Below are positions 1 through 8,939 of a stretch of DNA of 64,000 nucleotides, one piece after another; the stretch's first letter is position 1, and the number at the start of each line of letters is the position of its first letter. The notes under the pieces are model-generated. The model was not told the DNA's origin. It worked only from the letters and a program-made list of their open reading frames with translations, and did no database searches. This DNA is from JANWXD01 sp035575135 (GTDB taxonomy: Bacteria; Acidobacteriota; Terriglobia; Bryobacterales; Bryobacteraceae), in assembly GCA_035575135.1 (NCBI GenBank), contig DATLYE010000017.1, positions 108,678 to 172,677 on the forward strand. The letters run 5' to 3'. Position numbers and translations under genes: made by a program.

Positions 1-1
1 C

Positions 2-835
2 CTGGAAGGGGAACACCTGAAGCGCGTGCGGGCCCGCGCCGAGGAACTGGGGATCCAGATCGAGATCGGGATGCGGTCCATCTGCCCGACTTCGAAGCTG
101 TTCGATCCGGCTCAGGGGACGGCCGAAGAGCAACTGCTGCGCATGGTGGAGGCCGCGCGCGCCATCGGCTCTCCGATTGTCCGCGCCTTTCTGGGCAGCA
201 TGGCCGACCGGACCGGCCCCCTGCCCATCGAAGCGCACATCGAGAACACCGTGCGGGTGCTGCGCAACGTTCGCTCCCGGGTTCTGGATGCCGGCGTGAA
301 GATCGCCGTCGAGAACCATGCGGGCGACATGCAGGGGCGGGAGCTGAAGATGCTCATCGAAGAAGCGGGCACGGATTTTGTCGGGGCCTGTCTGGACTCG
401 GGCAACCCGCTGTGGACGATCGAAGATCCGCATCGCACCCTCGAAGTGCTGGCCCCCTATGTGCTGACGAGCCACCTGCGCGACAGCGCGGTGTGGCGCG
501 TTCCGCAAGGCGCCGCCGTGCGCTGGGTGCGGCTCGGCGAAGGGAACGTCCGCATCGGAGACTATATTCGCGACTACCTGCGACTGTGCCCGGGAAGGGC
601 GCTGACGCTCGAGATCATCGTCACGCCGCCGCGGGTGTTCCCCTACCTGGAGCCGTCCTTTTGGGACGGCTACCGCAACGTCCCGGCTTGGGAGTTTGCG
701 CGGTTCCTTCGCCTGGCCGAGCAGGGCAAGCCCCTGGAGGGGCCTCCGCCGGCTTCCAAAGAAGAGGCGGTCGGGCGCGAGCGCGAGGACCTGGAGGCCA
801 GCCTTCGCTGGCTCCGCGAGTTCCTGAAGCTATGA
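2..835 (+). CDS. Sugar phosphate isomerase/epimerase (xylose isomerase-like TIM barrel), 5' partial
   Basis: The reading frame is open to the left edge, so the true start lies outside the window; a GTG at 26 is only an internal candidate. The 277 visible residues fit the AP-endonuclease-2/xylose isomerase-like TIM barrel family, which acts on sugars, inositols or their phosphates using a divalent metal. Visible family marks are VENHAGD (metal-ligand Glu and the following His), CLDSGNP, SHLRD and the late strand LEIIVTPP. The C-terminus is complete. Its stop overlaps the start of the next gene (ATGA at 832-835), so the isomerase and the following SDR dehydrogenase are probably translated together as a sugar or polyol catabolic pair. 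The substrate cannot be read from the sequence. Confidence 0.85.
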   Translation: MEGEHLKRVRARAEELGIQIEIGMRSICPTSKLFDPAQGTAEEQLLRMVEAARAIGSPIVRAFLGSMADRTGPLPIEAHIENTVRVLRNVRSRVLDAGVKIAVENHAGDMQGRELKMLIEEAGTDFVGACLDSGNPLWTIEDPHRTLEVLAPYVLTSHLRDSAVWRVPQGAAVRWVRLGEGNVRIGDYIRDYLRLCPGRALTLEIIVTPPRVFPYLEPSFWDGYRNVPAWEFARFLRLAEQGKPLEGPPPASKEEAVGREREDLEASLRWLREFLKL

Positions 836-1581
836 GCCGGCTGGCGGGCAAAGTCGCCCTGATCACCGGCGGCAGCCGCGGCATCGGCAAGGCGATCGCA
901 CAGGCGTTCTGCCGGGAGGGCGCCTCGGTGGTCATTTGCGGCCGCAAGCAGGAAACGCTCGATGCGACTGCCCGGGAATTCCCCCCGGAGCGGATCCTGG
1001 CGGTGGCGTGTCACGTGGGACGCCTGGAGGAACTCGAGCGTCTGGTCGGACGGGCGCGCGAGACCTTCGGCCGTATTGACGTACTCGTCAACAACGCCGC
1101 CACCAACATCGCTTTCGGGCCTTGCCTGCAGATGGACGACGCGCAGTTCGACAAGATGGTCGAGATCAACCTGAAGAGCGCGTTCCGGCTGGTCCGCCTG
1201 GTGGCTCCGGAGATGTGTGCGCGCCGCTCGGGCGTGATCCTCAACGTCGCCTCCACCTCCGGATTGCGGCCGCAACCGCACGCGATGCTCTACAGTATGA
1301 CGAAGGCGGCGCTGATCATGATGACCAAATCATGGGCGCTCGAACTGGGCCCGTACGGGGTGCGCGTCAACGCCATTGCCCCGGGTCTGGTCGAGACGCG
1401 TTTCAGCGAGTATTACTGGAAAGACCCGGAGCGCCTGGCGCGCTATCTGGGCAGCCAGCCCCTGGGCCGTGCCGGGCGTCCCGAAGAAGTCGCGGAGGTG
1501 GCCCTCTTGCTGGCAGGCGACGCGTCTTCTTACATGACGGGCGAGGTCGTGGTCGTAGACGGGGGCTTGCTGGTCTCTTGA
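832..1581 (+). CDS. SDR family NAD(P)-dependent oxidoreductase
   Basis: A 249-residue classical short-chain dehydrogenase/reductase of normal length. The N-terminal TGGSRGIG cofactor loop (about residues 11-18), the NNAA structural motif, the catalytic Ser region (VASTSG) and the YSMTK catalytic Tyr/Lys pair are all present. The C-terminus ends in the usual MTGEVVVVDGG. The ATG at 832 is chosen because it overlaps the upstream isomerase stop as ATGA and gives a standard N-terminus; the frame could be read further upstream but only in the shadow of the isomerase gene. Probably oxidises or reduces a sugar or polyol in the same pathway as the isomerase. Substrate unknown. Confidence 0.92.
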   Translation: MSRLAGKVALITGGSRGIGKAIAQAFCREGASVVICGRKQETLDATAREFPPERILAVACHVGRLEELERLVGRARETFGRIDVLVNNAATNIAFGPCLQMDDAQFDKMVEINLKSAFRLVRLVAPEMCARRSGVILNVASTSGLRPQPHAMLYSMTKAALIMMTKSWALELGPYGVRVNAIAPGLVETRFSEYYWKDPERLARYLGSQPLGRAGRPEEVAEVALLLAGDASSYMTGEVVVVDGGLLVS

Positions 1582-1582
1582 G

Positions 1583-3019
1583 GTGAAGTCTCAACCCGTT
1601 CGTGCCACCCGCATCGCCGCCGCTGCGGCGGTGGTCTTCGTGGCGGTTTACTTCGGGTATCACTGGTCGGATAGCCTGCGCACCGAGTTCACGGCCGACG
1701 ATCTGATGAACTGCCATCGCGCCTACTTCCGGCCGTGGCCCGCGCTGGTGGCCGACAACCTGTTGTTTTTCCGGCCGACGCCGGTGTACCGGCCGCTCCC
1801 CGCGCTGGCGTACAAGGCGTCCTTCACCGCCTGGGGCTTTGATCTGCTGGCGCTGCGCATCCTCGTGCTGATCGTGGCGGCAACGAACGTATGTCTGGTG
1901 GGCCTGGTAGCTTACCAGCTCACGGGCTGCTGGGAGGCTGGCCTTCTCAGCGCACTCCTGTTCGCCTGGCACGAACAGTATGCCCCGCTTCTTTATAACA
2001 CCGGCCAGATTTACGACGCTTTCTGCTTCTTGTTCTATTTCGCCGCGCTTGCCTGGTGCTTCAGGAGCCGCGCAGAAGCGCATAGCGCGAGACCGCTTGT
2101 GGTTGTCGTGACCCTGCTGGTGCTGGCTCTGAATTCAAAAGAAATGGCTGTTTCTTTACCGGTAATGATCCTGCTCGGGCAGTTGCTCGTCCGGGGCCGC
2201 CGCCGCCCCATGGTGGGATCGTTGCGATTCTGGTTGCGAGAAAGCCGAATGGTTTTGGTGACAGCCGCGGTAGTGCTCCTGTTTCTGTTGGGTCGGATGC
2301 GCGGCCCCGAATCTTTGAGCCAGGTCGGCGCCTACCGTCCGGAAATCTCCGTGTCTAATTACTTCACGAGCGCAGGTTACTATCTTGGCGAGGTAATCTA
2401 TCAGAAAGTAAGTCTTGGTCCCGGAGCGGCGGCTGCGACGCTCGCGGCGCTTCTGGCGGTGGCGGTCGCACTGCGCTCGGGGCCGCTGGTCTGGTGCTGG
2501 GCGTTATTCGCGGCCGGTATCCTGCCGCTGGCGTTTATCCCGCACCGCGGACTGGCTGCGGCCGTGATTCCATATGCCGGCCTGGTGATGTACGCGGCGG
2601 TGCTGCTTGTTGACGTCCGGTCGCAAGTTTTGGAGAGGGCGGGCTGGAAGGGGGCACGCGTGCAGCTCGGCTCGCAGGTCATCCTGTTTGTCGCCCTCGC
2701 AGTTGCGGTCTTGAAGGCTCACGGTCGGGCGTGGGCGTTCCGCCAGGCGCTGGCGGAAGACGAGTATGCTCCGATCCGCGTGGCACGCGAGCAGCTCCGG
2801 GTGCTGTTCCCATCGCCGGCGCCCGGAACGCGGTTGCTGTTCGTCTCCGATCCTTTCAGAGAAACGTATGACATCGTTTTTCTGGTGCATCTGTCGTACC
2901 GGACGGATAACATGGTGGTAGATCAACTCTGGCGGCTAAGGCCGGCGCAGGATTTTGCTTCTTATGATCATATTCTCGAGTGGTGCGATGGCCGCTTTAC
3001 GGAGCTCATGCGCCACTAA
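1583..3019 (+). CDS. Polytopic membrane protein, glycosyltransferase-39/PMT-like
   Basis: A 478-residue protein with about ten hydrophobic segments and a short soluble C-terminal tail. An early acidic stretch (TADDLMNCHRAYF, about residues 35-47) sits in the first large loop after the first membrane segment, as in PMT/ArnT-type GT-C glycosyltransferases, which transfer sugars from polyprenyl carriers outside the membrane. It starts with GTG two bases after the SDR stop, so it may belong to the same transcript. It converges with the next gene with only 12 bases between them. No domain can be named with certainty; GT-C-like membrane protein is the best description. Confidence 0.7.
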   Translation: MKSQPVRATRIAAAAAVVFVAVYFGYHWSDSLRTEFTADDLMNCHRAYFRPWPALVADNLLFFRPTPVYRPLPALAYKASFTAWGFDLLALRILVLIVAATNVCLVGLVAYQLTGCWEAGLLSALLFAWHEQYAPLLYNTGQIYDAFCFLFYFAALAWCFRSRAEAHSARPLVVVVTLLVLALNSKEMAVSLPVMILLGQLLVRGRRRPMVGSLRFWLRESRMVLVTAAVVLLFLLGRMRGPESLSQVGAYRPEISVSNYFTSAGYYLGEVIYQKVSLGPGAAAATLAALLAVAVALRSGPLVWCWALFAAGILPLAFIPHRGLAAAVIPYAGLVMYAAVLLVDVRSQVLERAGWKGARVQLGSQVILFVALAVAVLKAHGRAWAFRQALAEDEYAPIRVAREQLRVLFPSPAPGTRLLFVSDPFRETYDIVFLVHLSYRTDNMVVDQLWRLRPAQDFASYDHILEWCDGRFTELMRH

Positions 3020-3031
3020 GCAAGCGGAGAG

Positions 3032-4225
3032 TCACTTAGTGAGCCATTGTTCGAGCCAGGCGAACGCCTCCTGCTGCATTTCGGCGTTGAACTCGTGGGG
3101 AACGTCGTAGAATTTTACGCGGAATCGTTCGGGACGTCCGAGATCGGCGTAGACGGTCCGGATTTTGGCGGCGGCGCGCTCCATGCCTTCGCGGGTGAAC
3201 AGGCGGTCGCGCGAGCAGTTCTGGACGAAGAGGGCGCATTCGGGAGCGGCGAGGGATGCCACATCGGGATGATCGAGCCAGGCGTGGAGGCCGAAGGCGT
3301 CGAACAGGTTGCGGTGCACGGAGTACGGAATGTCGAGCGTGGTGGGCAGACTGGTCATCCATCCGGTGATGACGGCTGCCCGGATGCGCGGTTCCATGCC
3401 GGCGAGATAGGTGGCGCGGTAGCCGCCGCCGGACAGACCCAGGCAGCCGATGCGGGACGGATCCACTTCGGAGAGGGAGGCCAGCAGCTCCACGCCCCGG
3501 CGGTCGTCATGGACCACCACGCCGAGCCAGGTGGTTCCCGCGAAGGCCATCCAGGTGTTCAACTCCGCGGTGCGTTCGCTCAGGTAAGCGTTCACGGCCT
3601 GGACGTACTCGCGTTGCTCCGGGCGGAGGCCAGCCAGCCGTTTTTCGAGTTCGGGCGGCGGCTCGCGATACTGCAACCGCCGTTCTCCCCAGTAAAAAGC
3701 GTCGGCGACGAGCACGACGAAGCCCCGCCTGGCCAGCTCATCCGCATAGCTCCGGCCGCCGTAATAGCGTTCGCGAAATTCTTCGAGTGCGGCGTGCTCT
3801 CCTTCCAGGCGAACCAGCTTTTCTTTGCCGTGAAAGAACCACCCGCCGTGGTCGTGGAGGGCGGTCACTCCAGGGAACGGCCCTTTGCCCCTCGGAACCA
3901 GCAGAAAGGCGGGGATGCGGTAGTGCGCCGAGCCGGCGAAGGAAATGATGCGGATCTCGTAGCCCTCTCGCGGAACCACGGAGTGAACGCGCAGATCGAG
4001 CGGGACAGGCCTGGGGCGGTAAGCAAGAAACTCCCGGACCTTGACGCGCGCCTGGCGGCGCCACTCGGCGTGAGACAGGCTGCCGCGACGGGCGTATTCG
4101 AAGGCAAAACCGTGCTCCTCGTGGATCGAGCGGATGACGGGCGCGAGGTTGCCCAGGAAACTTTCCGTTCTCTGCTGCGCAGCCGCGGCCGCGACAACAA
4201 CGAGGCAGGTCACATACCGGAACAT
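3032..4225 (-). CDS. Secreted alpha/beta hydrolase (acetyl-xylan esterase/dienelactone hydrolase-like)
   Basis: A 397-residue alpha/beta hydrolase with an N-terminal export signal (MFRYVTCLVVVAAAAAQQ). The nucleophile elbow is GLSGGG (Ser265); plausible triad partners are Asp340 in SRDRLF and His377 in VPHEF. The oxyanion region HDHGGWFFHG and an inserted helical region follow the pattern of large bacterial esterases of the dienelactone hydrolase/acetyl-xylan esterase type. Probably a periplasmic or secreted carbohydrate esterase, in keeping with the GH3 glycosidase nearby. The first 60 bases of the gene plus 45 bases upstream occur a second time at 8815-8920. The two genes flanking that copy face apart as this gene would with a GH3 neighbour. 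Confidence 0.82.
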   Translation of the reverse strand: MFRYVTCLVVVAAAAAQQRTESFLGNLAPVIRSIHEEHGFAFEYARRGSLSHAEWRRQARVKVREFLAYRPRPVPLDLRVHSVVPREGYEIRIISFAGSAHYRIPAFLLVPRGKGPFPGVTALHDHGGWFFHGKEKLVRLEGEHAALEEFRERYYGGRSYADELARRGFVVLVADAFYWGERRLQYREPPPELEKRLAGLRPEQREYVQAVNAYLSERTAELNTWMAFAGTTWLGVVVHDDRRGVELLASLSEVDPSRIGCLGLSGGGYRATYLAGMEPRIRAAVITGWMTSLPTTLDIPYSVHRNLFDAFGLHAWLDHPDVASLAAPECALFVQNCSRDRLFTREGMERAAAKIRTVYADLGRPERFRVKFYDVPHEFNAEMQQEAFAWLEQWLTK

Positions 4226-4270
4226 AGCCCTCCCAGAGTAGCGTGCCGCTCCTGCGCGGGGCTCGCCTTT
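4165..4270. repeat. Direct repeat copy A (5' end of the esterase gene)
   Basis: These 106 bases match 8815-8920 without gaps, with 15 mismatches by hand count (about 86 percent identity) and in the same orientation. Copy A spans the start codon, signal-peptide codons and upstream region of the esterase. The two copies flank the GMC oxidoreductase gene. Confidence 0.9.
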
Positions 4271-4305
4271 CCGGCCGAACGCGCGGGCCGCCGCGCGGCC
4301 CTCAC

Positions 4306-7300
4306 TCAGACGCGCCGCAGCACGTAGTAAAAGGCGAAACGCTCCGCTCCGGGCTCAAGATAATCTTCGAGCGCGCTCACCAGCGCCGCCGGCAGTCCGG
4401 GCGATACCCACTTGCCGATCATGGTGTCGGCATCGATCATGCGCATCTCATCGTGGAAGGCGGTAAAATCGTCCAGTCGCAGGAACTCCTCGCTGAAGCT
4501 GGGGGTCATGTCGCCGCTCAAAGCCCCCAGCCGGTAGCGGCCTTCCAGGCGATCGCCGTCGCGTGCAAAGCGCAGGCGGAAGAGCGCAGGATTGGCGCGA
4601 TTGAGCAGGCTCGCGTTGGGCCGGGTCAGGAACACCAAGCTGCCTTCCCACTCGCCCTCGACCTCGTGCGGAGTCGGGGCCACCACGCGCGGATCGGCAA
4701 AAATCAGGTGGTGATCTTCCACCGACATCTTTTCGAACGGATAGTTGTTCCGCTCCATGACGAAGGTGGCGAATTCGATGCCGTGGGGAAATTCTCCGAT
4801 ATGCATGACGCCGATGGCCGAATCGTCATCGATGATTTTGATCGTGTCGTAGACGCTGCGATAAGGATGGTTGCGATACGTGAGCAGCAAAATCGTGTCG
4901 CCGGGCCGGAAATAGGCGCGCGCGCTGTCCGGATAGGTGGTCACGCGGACCTCGGGATCCCCGGGAAGCCAGGCCACCTCGTAATTGACCACCTGCCCCG
5001 TGGCTACGCCATTGTCGATCTTATCGAAGCGCTTCCAGAAGGCGCCCCCGGCAAATGCCGCTGCGGCTTTGCGCGAGGAGCCCTGAGCCAGCGCATCCGC
5101 CAGCCGCTCCTGCCAGCCAAGCAGCGTATCCTCGGCAAAGGAGCCTTTCCAGAAGGAATCCCGGAAAATGCGCTTGCGCTCGAAATCGACGCGCACCCGG
5201 CCGGTGTTGAGCAGCTCTTCGAGCGGCCGCGTGGGAGCATCGCGCAACACGGCCTGCAACTCCGCCGTAGGGCGTGTTGAAAAGAAGTCCGGCTCGGCGG
5301 CGCCGCGCAGCACCAGTCCGCGCACGTCTTCGAGCAGCGGCCCGGGTCCGGGCGCCAGCGGGTCGTACTCGCGCAAGACGAACTGCGCCGTGAAGGCCAG
5401 AAACTGCGCCTGCGCTTGGAGCTTGACGAAGGGATCGTTCGAGTTGGTGACGCGGAATCCGGCGAGAAAACCGGCCAGGTTGCGTACCGCCGCCGGATCT
5501 TCGAAAGTCCGGAATTTCATGAGCGCGGTGCCGAGCTCGCGCCGGCCGCCGGGAGTTTGCTCGGCCAGATAGCAGAAAAGCGTCGTGTAGTCCTCGAGGA
5601 TTTCCCGGATTCCTCGCAGTCCGCCGCGCTCGTTTTTCTGCATGAACTTCGTGCCGTCCAGCAAGAACAGTCTTCCGCCCGGCCCGACGAATTCGATGTG
5701 ATAGCGCATCTCGGCCTCGCGCGTCGCCTCGTTCACCCGCAGGTAATTGAAGAAGCTGCGCCGCTCATCGATGGGGAAACGGGCCGGCGCCTGGCCTTCG
5801 AATCGGGAAAAGCGTATGGAGCCGCTCAGCCGCGCCTCATGCGCGCCGCCGTGAAGGAATTCATTCAGGTCGGCGACGCTCATGCGCACGCTGAATTCGA
5901 CCTCCGCGGCTTCGGCGGCGCGCCCCTCCCAGGCCGGGCCGGCCGCGGTGGGTTGAAACCACCCCGTCATGGTCTCATCGAAGGTCATGCCCACGCCCTC
6001 GGGAAGGCGCGACTCCAACAGCGCTCCGGCCAGCCCGGTGCGCGGCAGTTGGGTGGCCTCGGTGCGATAGAGCAGATAGTAGAAACCTGCCCGCCGCCTG
6101 CCGGCCTCGTCGGTCTCCGTGTGTAGCAGCCCGAGCGAGAGCGAAGGAAACCAAAGCTCCGCCCCCGGAGGCAGCGGCATGACGTACTTGCCGATCAGCA
6201 GGTTGTCGTCCAAGCGGCGAATCTCGTCGTGGAAGGGAGTGAAGTCGTGCAACTGAAAGTGATTGACGAGGAAACTCGGCGTCACCAAGCCCTCGAGCAG
6301 CCCCAGAAGCTGGTAGCGCGCCTCGAGCCGCCCGTCCGGTTTCAGGTCGAAGTGCAAGTAAGCGAGGGCGCCGGCCTGGTTGGCGTTCGAGATGGCGTCC
6401 ATGCGCCAGACGCCGTGCAACTGCGCGGGCGCCGGAACCGAAGCCTGGGCCCACAGCGCTCGATGATCCTGGACGGTCATCTGAGCAAAGCCGTAAGTGC
6501 GGGTCATGGGAAAGGTGAACAGCCGCTGTCCGTGCGGGAACAGACCGGCGTAGACGCGGCCCACCAGCAAATCGTTGTGGACCAGCTTGAAGACGTCATA
6601 GAAGCCTTGCCAGGGCGGATCCACATAGCGCAACAGGATGTAGCGGCCGGCCTCCAGATCACCCTGGTTTTTCTTGAGCTCGATCTCCTCGAGCGTGTTG
6701 CGCGCGTTGATGCGGCCGTCGGTGTCCGAAGTCAGGCCTGCAATGCCGGAGCCGGTGCGGAAGAAACGCTTTCGAAAGCCCGTAAACAGGGCCGCGGAAA
6801 TCTGGTTGAGGACGTGGCCGCGGGGAAAGAAACCTTTCCAGAATTCGTCGTTGCGGACGGTGCGAGTGAAGGCGTCCACGCTGCGCGCGCCGGAATTGAC
6901 GATGCCGTCGATCGGCAGGCTCACGGCGCGGCGGAAGAGTTTTTCCAGTTCGAACTCGGTCCACTCGGGCGCCTGTCGCGCATCCAGGCCGGCCAGGCTT
7001 ACCGCTTTGCGCGGTTCCGGAAAAGCTTCTCCTTGCTGGAAGCGCACGATGCGTTCGGCGATGCGCTCGGCCAAGGCGGCGATCGTCAAGAACGGGTTCA
7101 CGCCGAGCGCGGTGGGAATGAGCGCGCCGTCGGCGACATACAGCCCGGCATGCACGGAGCCGTCGCCGGAAAACACGCGCCCGAACGGGTCCACGGCGCC
7201 CTGCTGGTAGTCGTCACCCATCGGGCAGCCGCCCAGCGGGTGGGCGGTCACCAAATGCCGGGTGTTGAAAATGGACCAGAGCGGATTTTCGATGAAGCTG

Positions 7301-8691
7301 GCGCCTTGGGCGCGGGCATGGCGCCGTAGTTCCTGGTTGATGCGCGCGAAGACCGCCTGCCGGCCGGCGCCGGGCCAGACTAAGCGCAGCCGCCCGTCGC
7401 GTTCGAAGAAGGGCGCCTCGAACTCCATCAGCCCTCCGGCGTCGTCGAAGCCCATGCAGAGGTAGAGCATGGTGTGGTTGAGCGCGCCGGCGGCCTCGTC
7501 GCCGCCCAACGGCGTCAGATCTTGGACGATGCGCCGGCGTTCGGCGGCCTCGTCTCCCGAGTCGGTATCCTCGCGCGGGATCAGAGCGAAGGCGGCCTTG
7601 GCGGCCTCGATGTAAAGCGAGGGGAAGGAGAGATCTTCGATGGTGAAGCGCTCCTCGAGCCGGCCGCCGCTGTAGCGCAGCGCGGCCACGATGGTGGGTC
7701 CGGGGGCGCGTTGCGCACGGGCCGAGGAGCTGTTGCGTCCGAAGCCCAACACATTGGTCGGAAAGTCGCCGTTATAGGCCAGGCCGAAGAAATCCCCGTT
7801 GCCACCGAAGGCTGTTCCCAGGGCCGGCGACAGCCGCAAGCCGTGCATGCGGCTGCGCATCAGAATCTCGGTCGAGTTGATGGAGCCGGCGGCCAGTATC
7901 ACGTTGGCCGCATCCAGGCTGAAAGGCTCCGAATCGGCCGCATGGGCGTAGCGCCGGCCGTGGATACGCCAGCCGCCGCCGGCCAGCTTCTCGATCCATT
8001 CGACTTTGGTCTGCGTGAAGATATCGGCCCCCGCCCGCGCCGCCATGGGCAGGTAATTCATGTACAGGGTGTTCTTGGCGCCGATGTTGCAGCCTGACAC
8101 GCAATCGCCGCAGTCCGTGCAGGGCTTCTGCGGCACCCCGTAAGGGTTCGGGCCGTCGATGTCGAAGTTGACGGCCAGATCGAGCGGTCGGGTGGTCAGC
8201 CCGAGTTGGGCGCCGCGGCGGGCCAAGGCTTGCACTTTCACCAACCGGGCGGCGCGCGGGTGCGGCCGCGCGGCCAGCACCGCGCGGGCCCTCTCGTAGT
8301 AGGGCAGCAGCTCCGGCAATTTGACGGCTTCGGGCCAGCCGGCCTTGTGGAATACCTCTTCGTCGGGGACGATGGCCACATTGGCGTTGATCAAGGAGGT
8401 GCCGCCCAAGCCAGAGCCCTTAATCACCGAGATGTCGCCGTAGGTGAGCATCTCGTAAAGTCCTAGCGGGTTGAGCGAAGACCGTGCTTCGCGCAGGCCG
8501 GCCTCGAGCCGGTCGGGAAAAGAGCCCACCGGCCATTCCTTGCCGCGCTCGAGGATGCAGACCGAGGGCCGGCCGCCGGAGGCGGCCTGGGCGATGCGCG
8601 CGGCGGTAATGGCGCCGCCGTAGCCCGAGCCGACGACAACGAAATCGTAAGACGGTTTCCGCTGATTCCAGTTCTTCGATAACATAAGCAC
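4306..8691 (-). CDS. GMC family FAD oxidoreductase with tandemly duplicated C-terminal modules
   Basis: A 1461-residue protein, two to three times the usual length of GMC oxidoreductases (500-600). Residues 1-550 form a cholesterol-oxidase-like GMC unit. It has a dinucleotide-binding GSGYGG (21-26), a Cys cluster CTDCGDCVSGC (about 188-199) typical of this subfamily, HPLGGCPMG (about 484-492) and the C-terminal GVNPFLTIAALAERIA. After this come two related modules at about 575-873 and 1135-1461. They share FWKGxF, YDxxK, FPHG, TPSF, DFTxFHDExR, IGK and a YYLLYR/YYVLRR ending. A different 230-residue segment lies between them. No signal peptide is seen. Probably oxidises a sterol-like or other alcohol; the role of the tail is unknown. 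ATG at 8691 is a clear start. Confidence 0.88.
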   Translation of the reverse strand: MLMLSKNWNQRKPSYDFVVVGSGYGGAITAARIAQAASGGRPSVCILERGKEWPVGSFPDRLEAGLREARSSLNPLGLYEMLTYGDISVIKGSGLGGTSLINANVAIVPDEEVFHKAGWPEAVKLPELLPYYERARAVLAARPHPRAARLVKVQALARRGAQLGLTTRPLDLAVNFDIDGPNPYGVPQKPCTDCGDCVSGCNIGAKNTLYMNYLPMAARAGADIFTQTKVEWIEKLAGGGWRIHGRRYAHAADSEPFSLDAANVILAAGSINSTEILMRSRMHGLRLSPALGTAFGGNGDFFGLAYNGDFPTNVLGFGRNSSSARAQRAPGPTIVAALRYSGGRLEERFTIEDLSFPSLYIEAAKAAFALIPREDTDSGDEAAERRRIVQDLTPLGGDEAAGALNHTMLYLCMGFDDAGGLMEFEAPFFERDGRLRLVWPGAGRQAVFARINQELRRHARAQGASFIENPLWSIFNTRHLVTAHPLGGCPMGDDYQQGAVDPFGRVFSGDGSVHAGLYVADGALIPTALGVNPFLTIAALAERIAERIVRFQQGEAFPEPRKAVSLAGLDARQAPEWTEFELEKLFRRAVSLPIDGIVNSGARSVDAFTRTVRNDEFWKGFFPRGHVLNQISAALFTGFRKRFFRTGSGIAGLTSDTDGRINARNTLEEIELKKNQGDLEAGRYILLRYVDPPWQGFYDVFKLVHNDLLVGRVYAGLFPHGQRLFTFPMTRTYGFAQMTVQDHRALWAQASVPAPAQLHGVWRMDAISNANQAGALAYLHFDLKPDGRLEARYQLLGLLEGLVTPSFLVNHFQLHDFTPFHDEIRRLDDNLLIGKYVMPLPPGAELWFPSLSLGLLHTETDEAGRRRAGFYYLLYRTEATQLPRTGLAGALLESRLPEGVGMTFDETMTGWFQPTAAGPAWEGRAAEAAEVEFSVRMSVADLNEFLHGGAHEARLSGSIRFSRFEGQAPARFPIDERRSFFNYLRVNEATREAEMRYHIEFVGPGGRLFLLDGTKFMQKNERGGLRGIREILEDYTTLFCYLAEQTPGGRRELGTALMKFRTFEDPAAVRNLAGFLAGFRVTNSNDPFVKLQAQAQFLAFTAQFVLREYDPLAPGPGPLLEDVRGLVLRGAAEPDFFSTRPTAELQAVLRDAPTRPLEELLNTGRVRVDFERKRIFRDSFWKGSFAEDTLLGWQERLADALAQGSSRKAAAAFAGGAFWKRFDKIDNGVATGQVVNYEVAWLPGDPEVRVTTYPDSARAYFRPGDTILLLTYRNHPYRSVYDTIKIIDDDSAIGVMHIGEFPHGIEFATFVMERNNYPFEKMSVEDHHLIFADPRVVAPTPHEVEGEWEGSLVFLTRPNASLLNRANPALFRLRFARDGDRLEGRYRLGALSGDMTPSFSEEFLRLDDFTAFHDEMRMIDADTMIGKWVSPGLPAALVSALEDYLEPGAERFAFYYVLRRV

Positions 8692-8814
8692 CCCCGCGGC
8701 GGCGGATTGTGGCTAGTATTGCACAATCAGTCCGGCCACGGCTCCGAAAACCCCCGCGTCAGATGACTCTCCGCCGGCAGGACCCAGTCATACCGCGCCT
8801 GCTGGATCAGCCGG

Positions 8815-8920
8815 CCGTTCTCTGCTGCGCAGCCGCGGCCGCGACAATGACGAGGCGGGTCACATACCGGCACATAGCGCTTCCAAAGTGGCGTACCGCT
8901 GTTGGCTGGGGCTCGCCTTC
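8815..8920. repeat. Direct repeat copy B, an antisense remnant of an esterase 5' end
   Basis: Second copy of the repeat at 4165-4270. Read on the minus strand it still encodes a signal peptide like that of the esterase (MCRYVTRLVIVAAAAAQQRT), then runs into unrelated sequence, so it is a gene remnant. It ends 19 bases before the GH3 start codon and therefore forms much of the GH3 upstream region. Sequence similarity stops abruptly at both ends. Confidence 0.88.
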
Positions 8921-8939
8921 TGATAGGATTGCTCCGGGT

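Noticed and set aside
4243..5280. Long plus-strand reading frame opposite the GMC gene
   Set aside because: High-GC shadow of a strong minus-strand gene; no start signal and no recognisable domain. The same applies to other long opposite-strand frames such as 6229-7329, 30827-31621 and 34731-36704.
8090..8130. Cys cluster CTDCGDCVSGC in the GMC protein as a possible separate ferredoxin
   Set aside because: This cluster is regular in cholesterol-oxidase-like GMC enzymes, so it was not treated as a fused ferredoxin.
8709..8939. Upstream extension of the GH3 reading frame
   Set aside because: It runs through repeat B and lacks a signal peptide at its start; the exported form begins at 8940.
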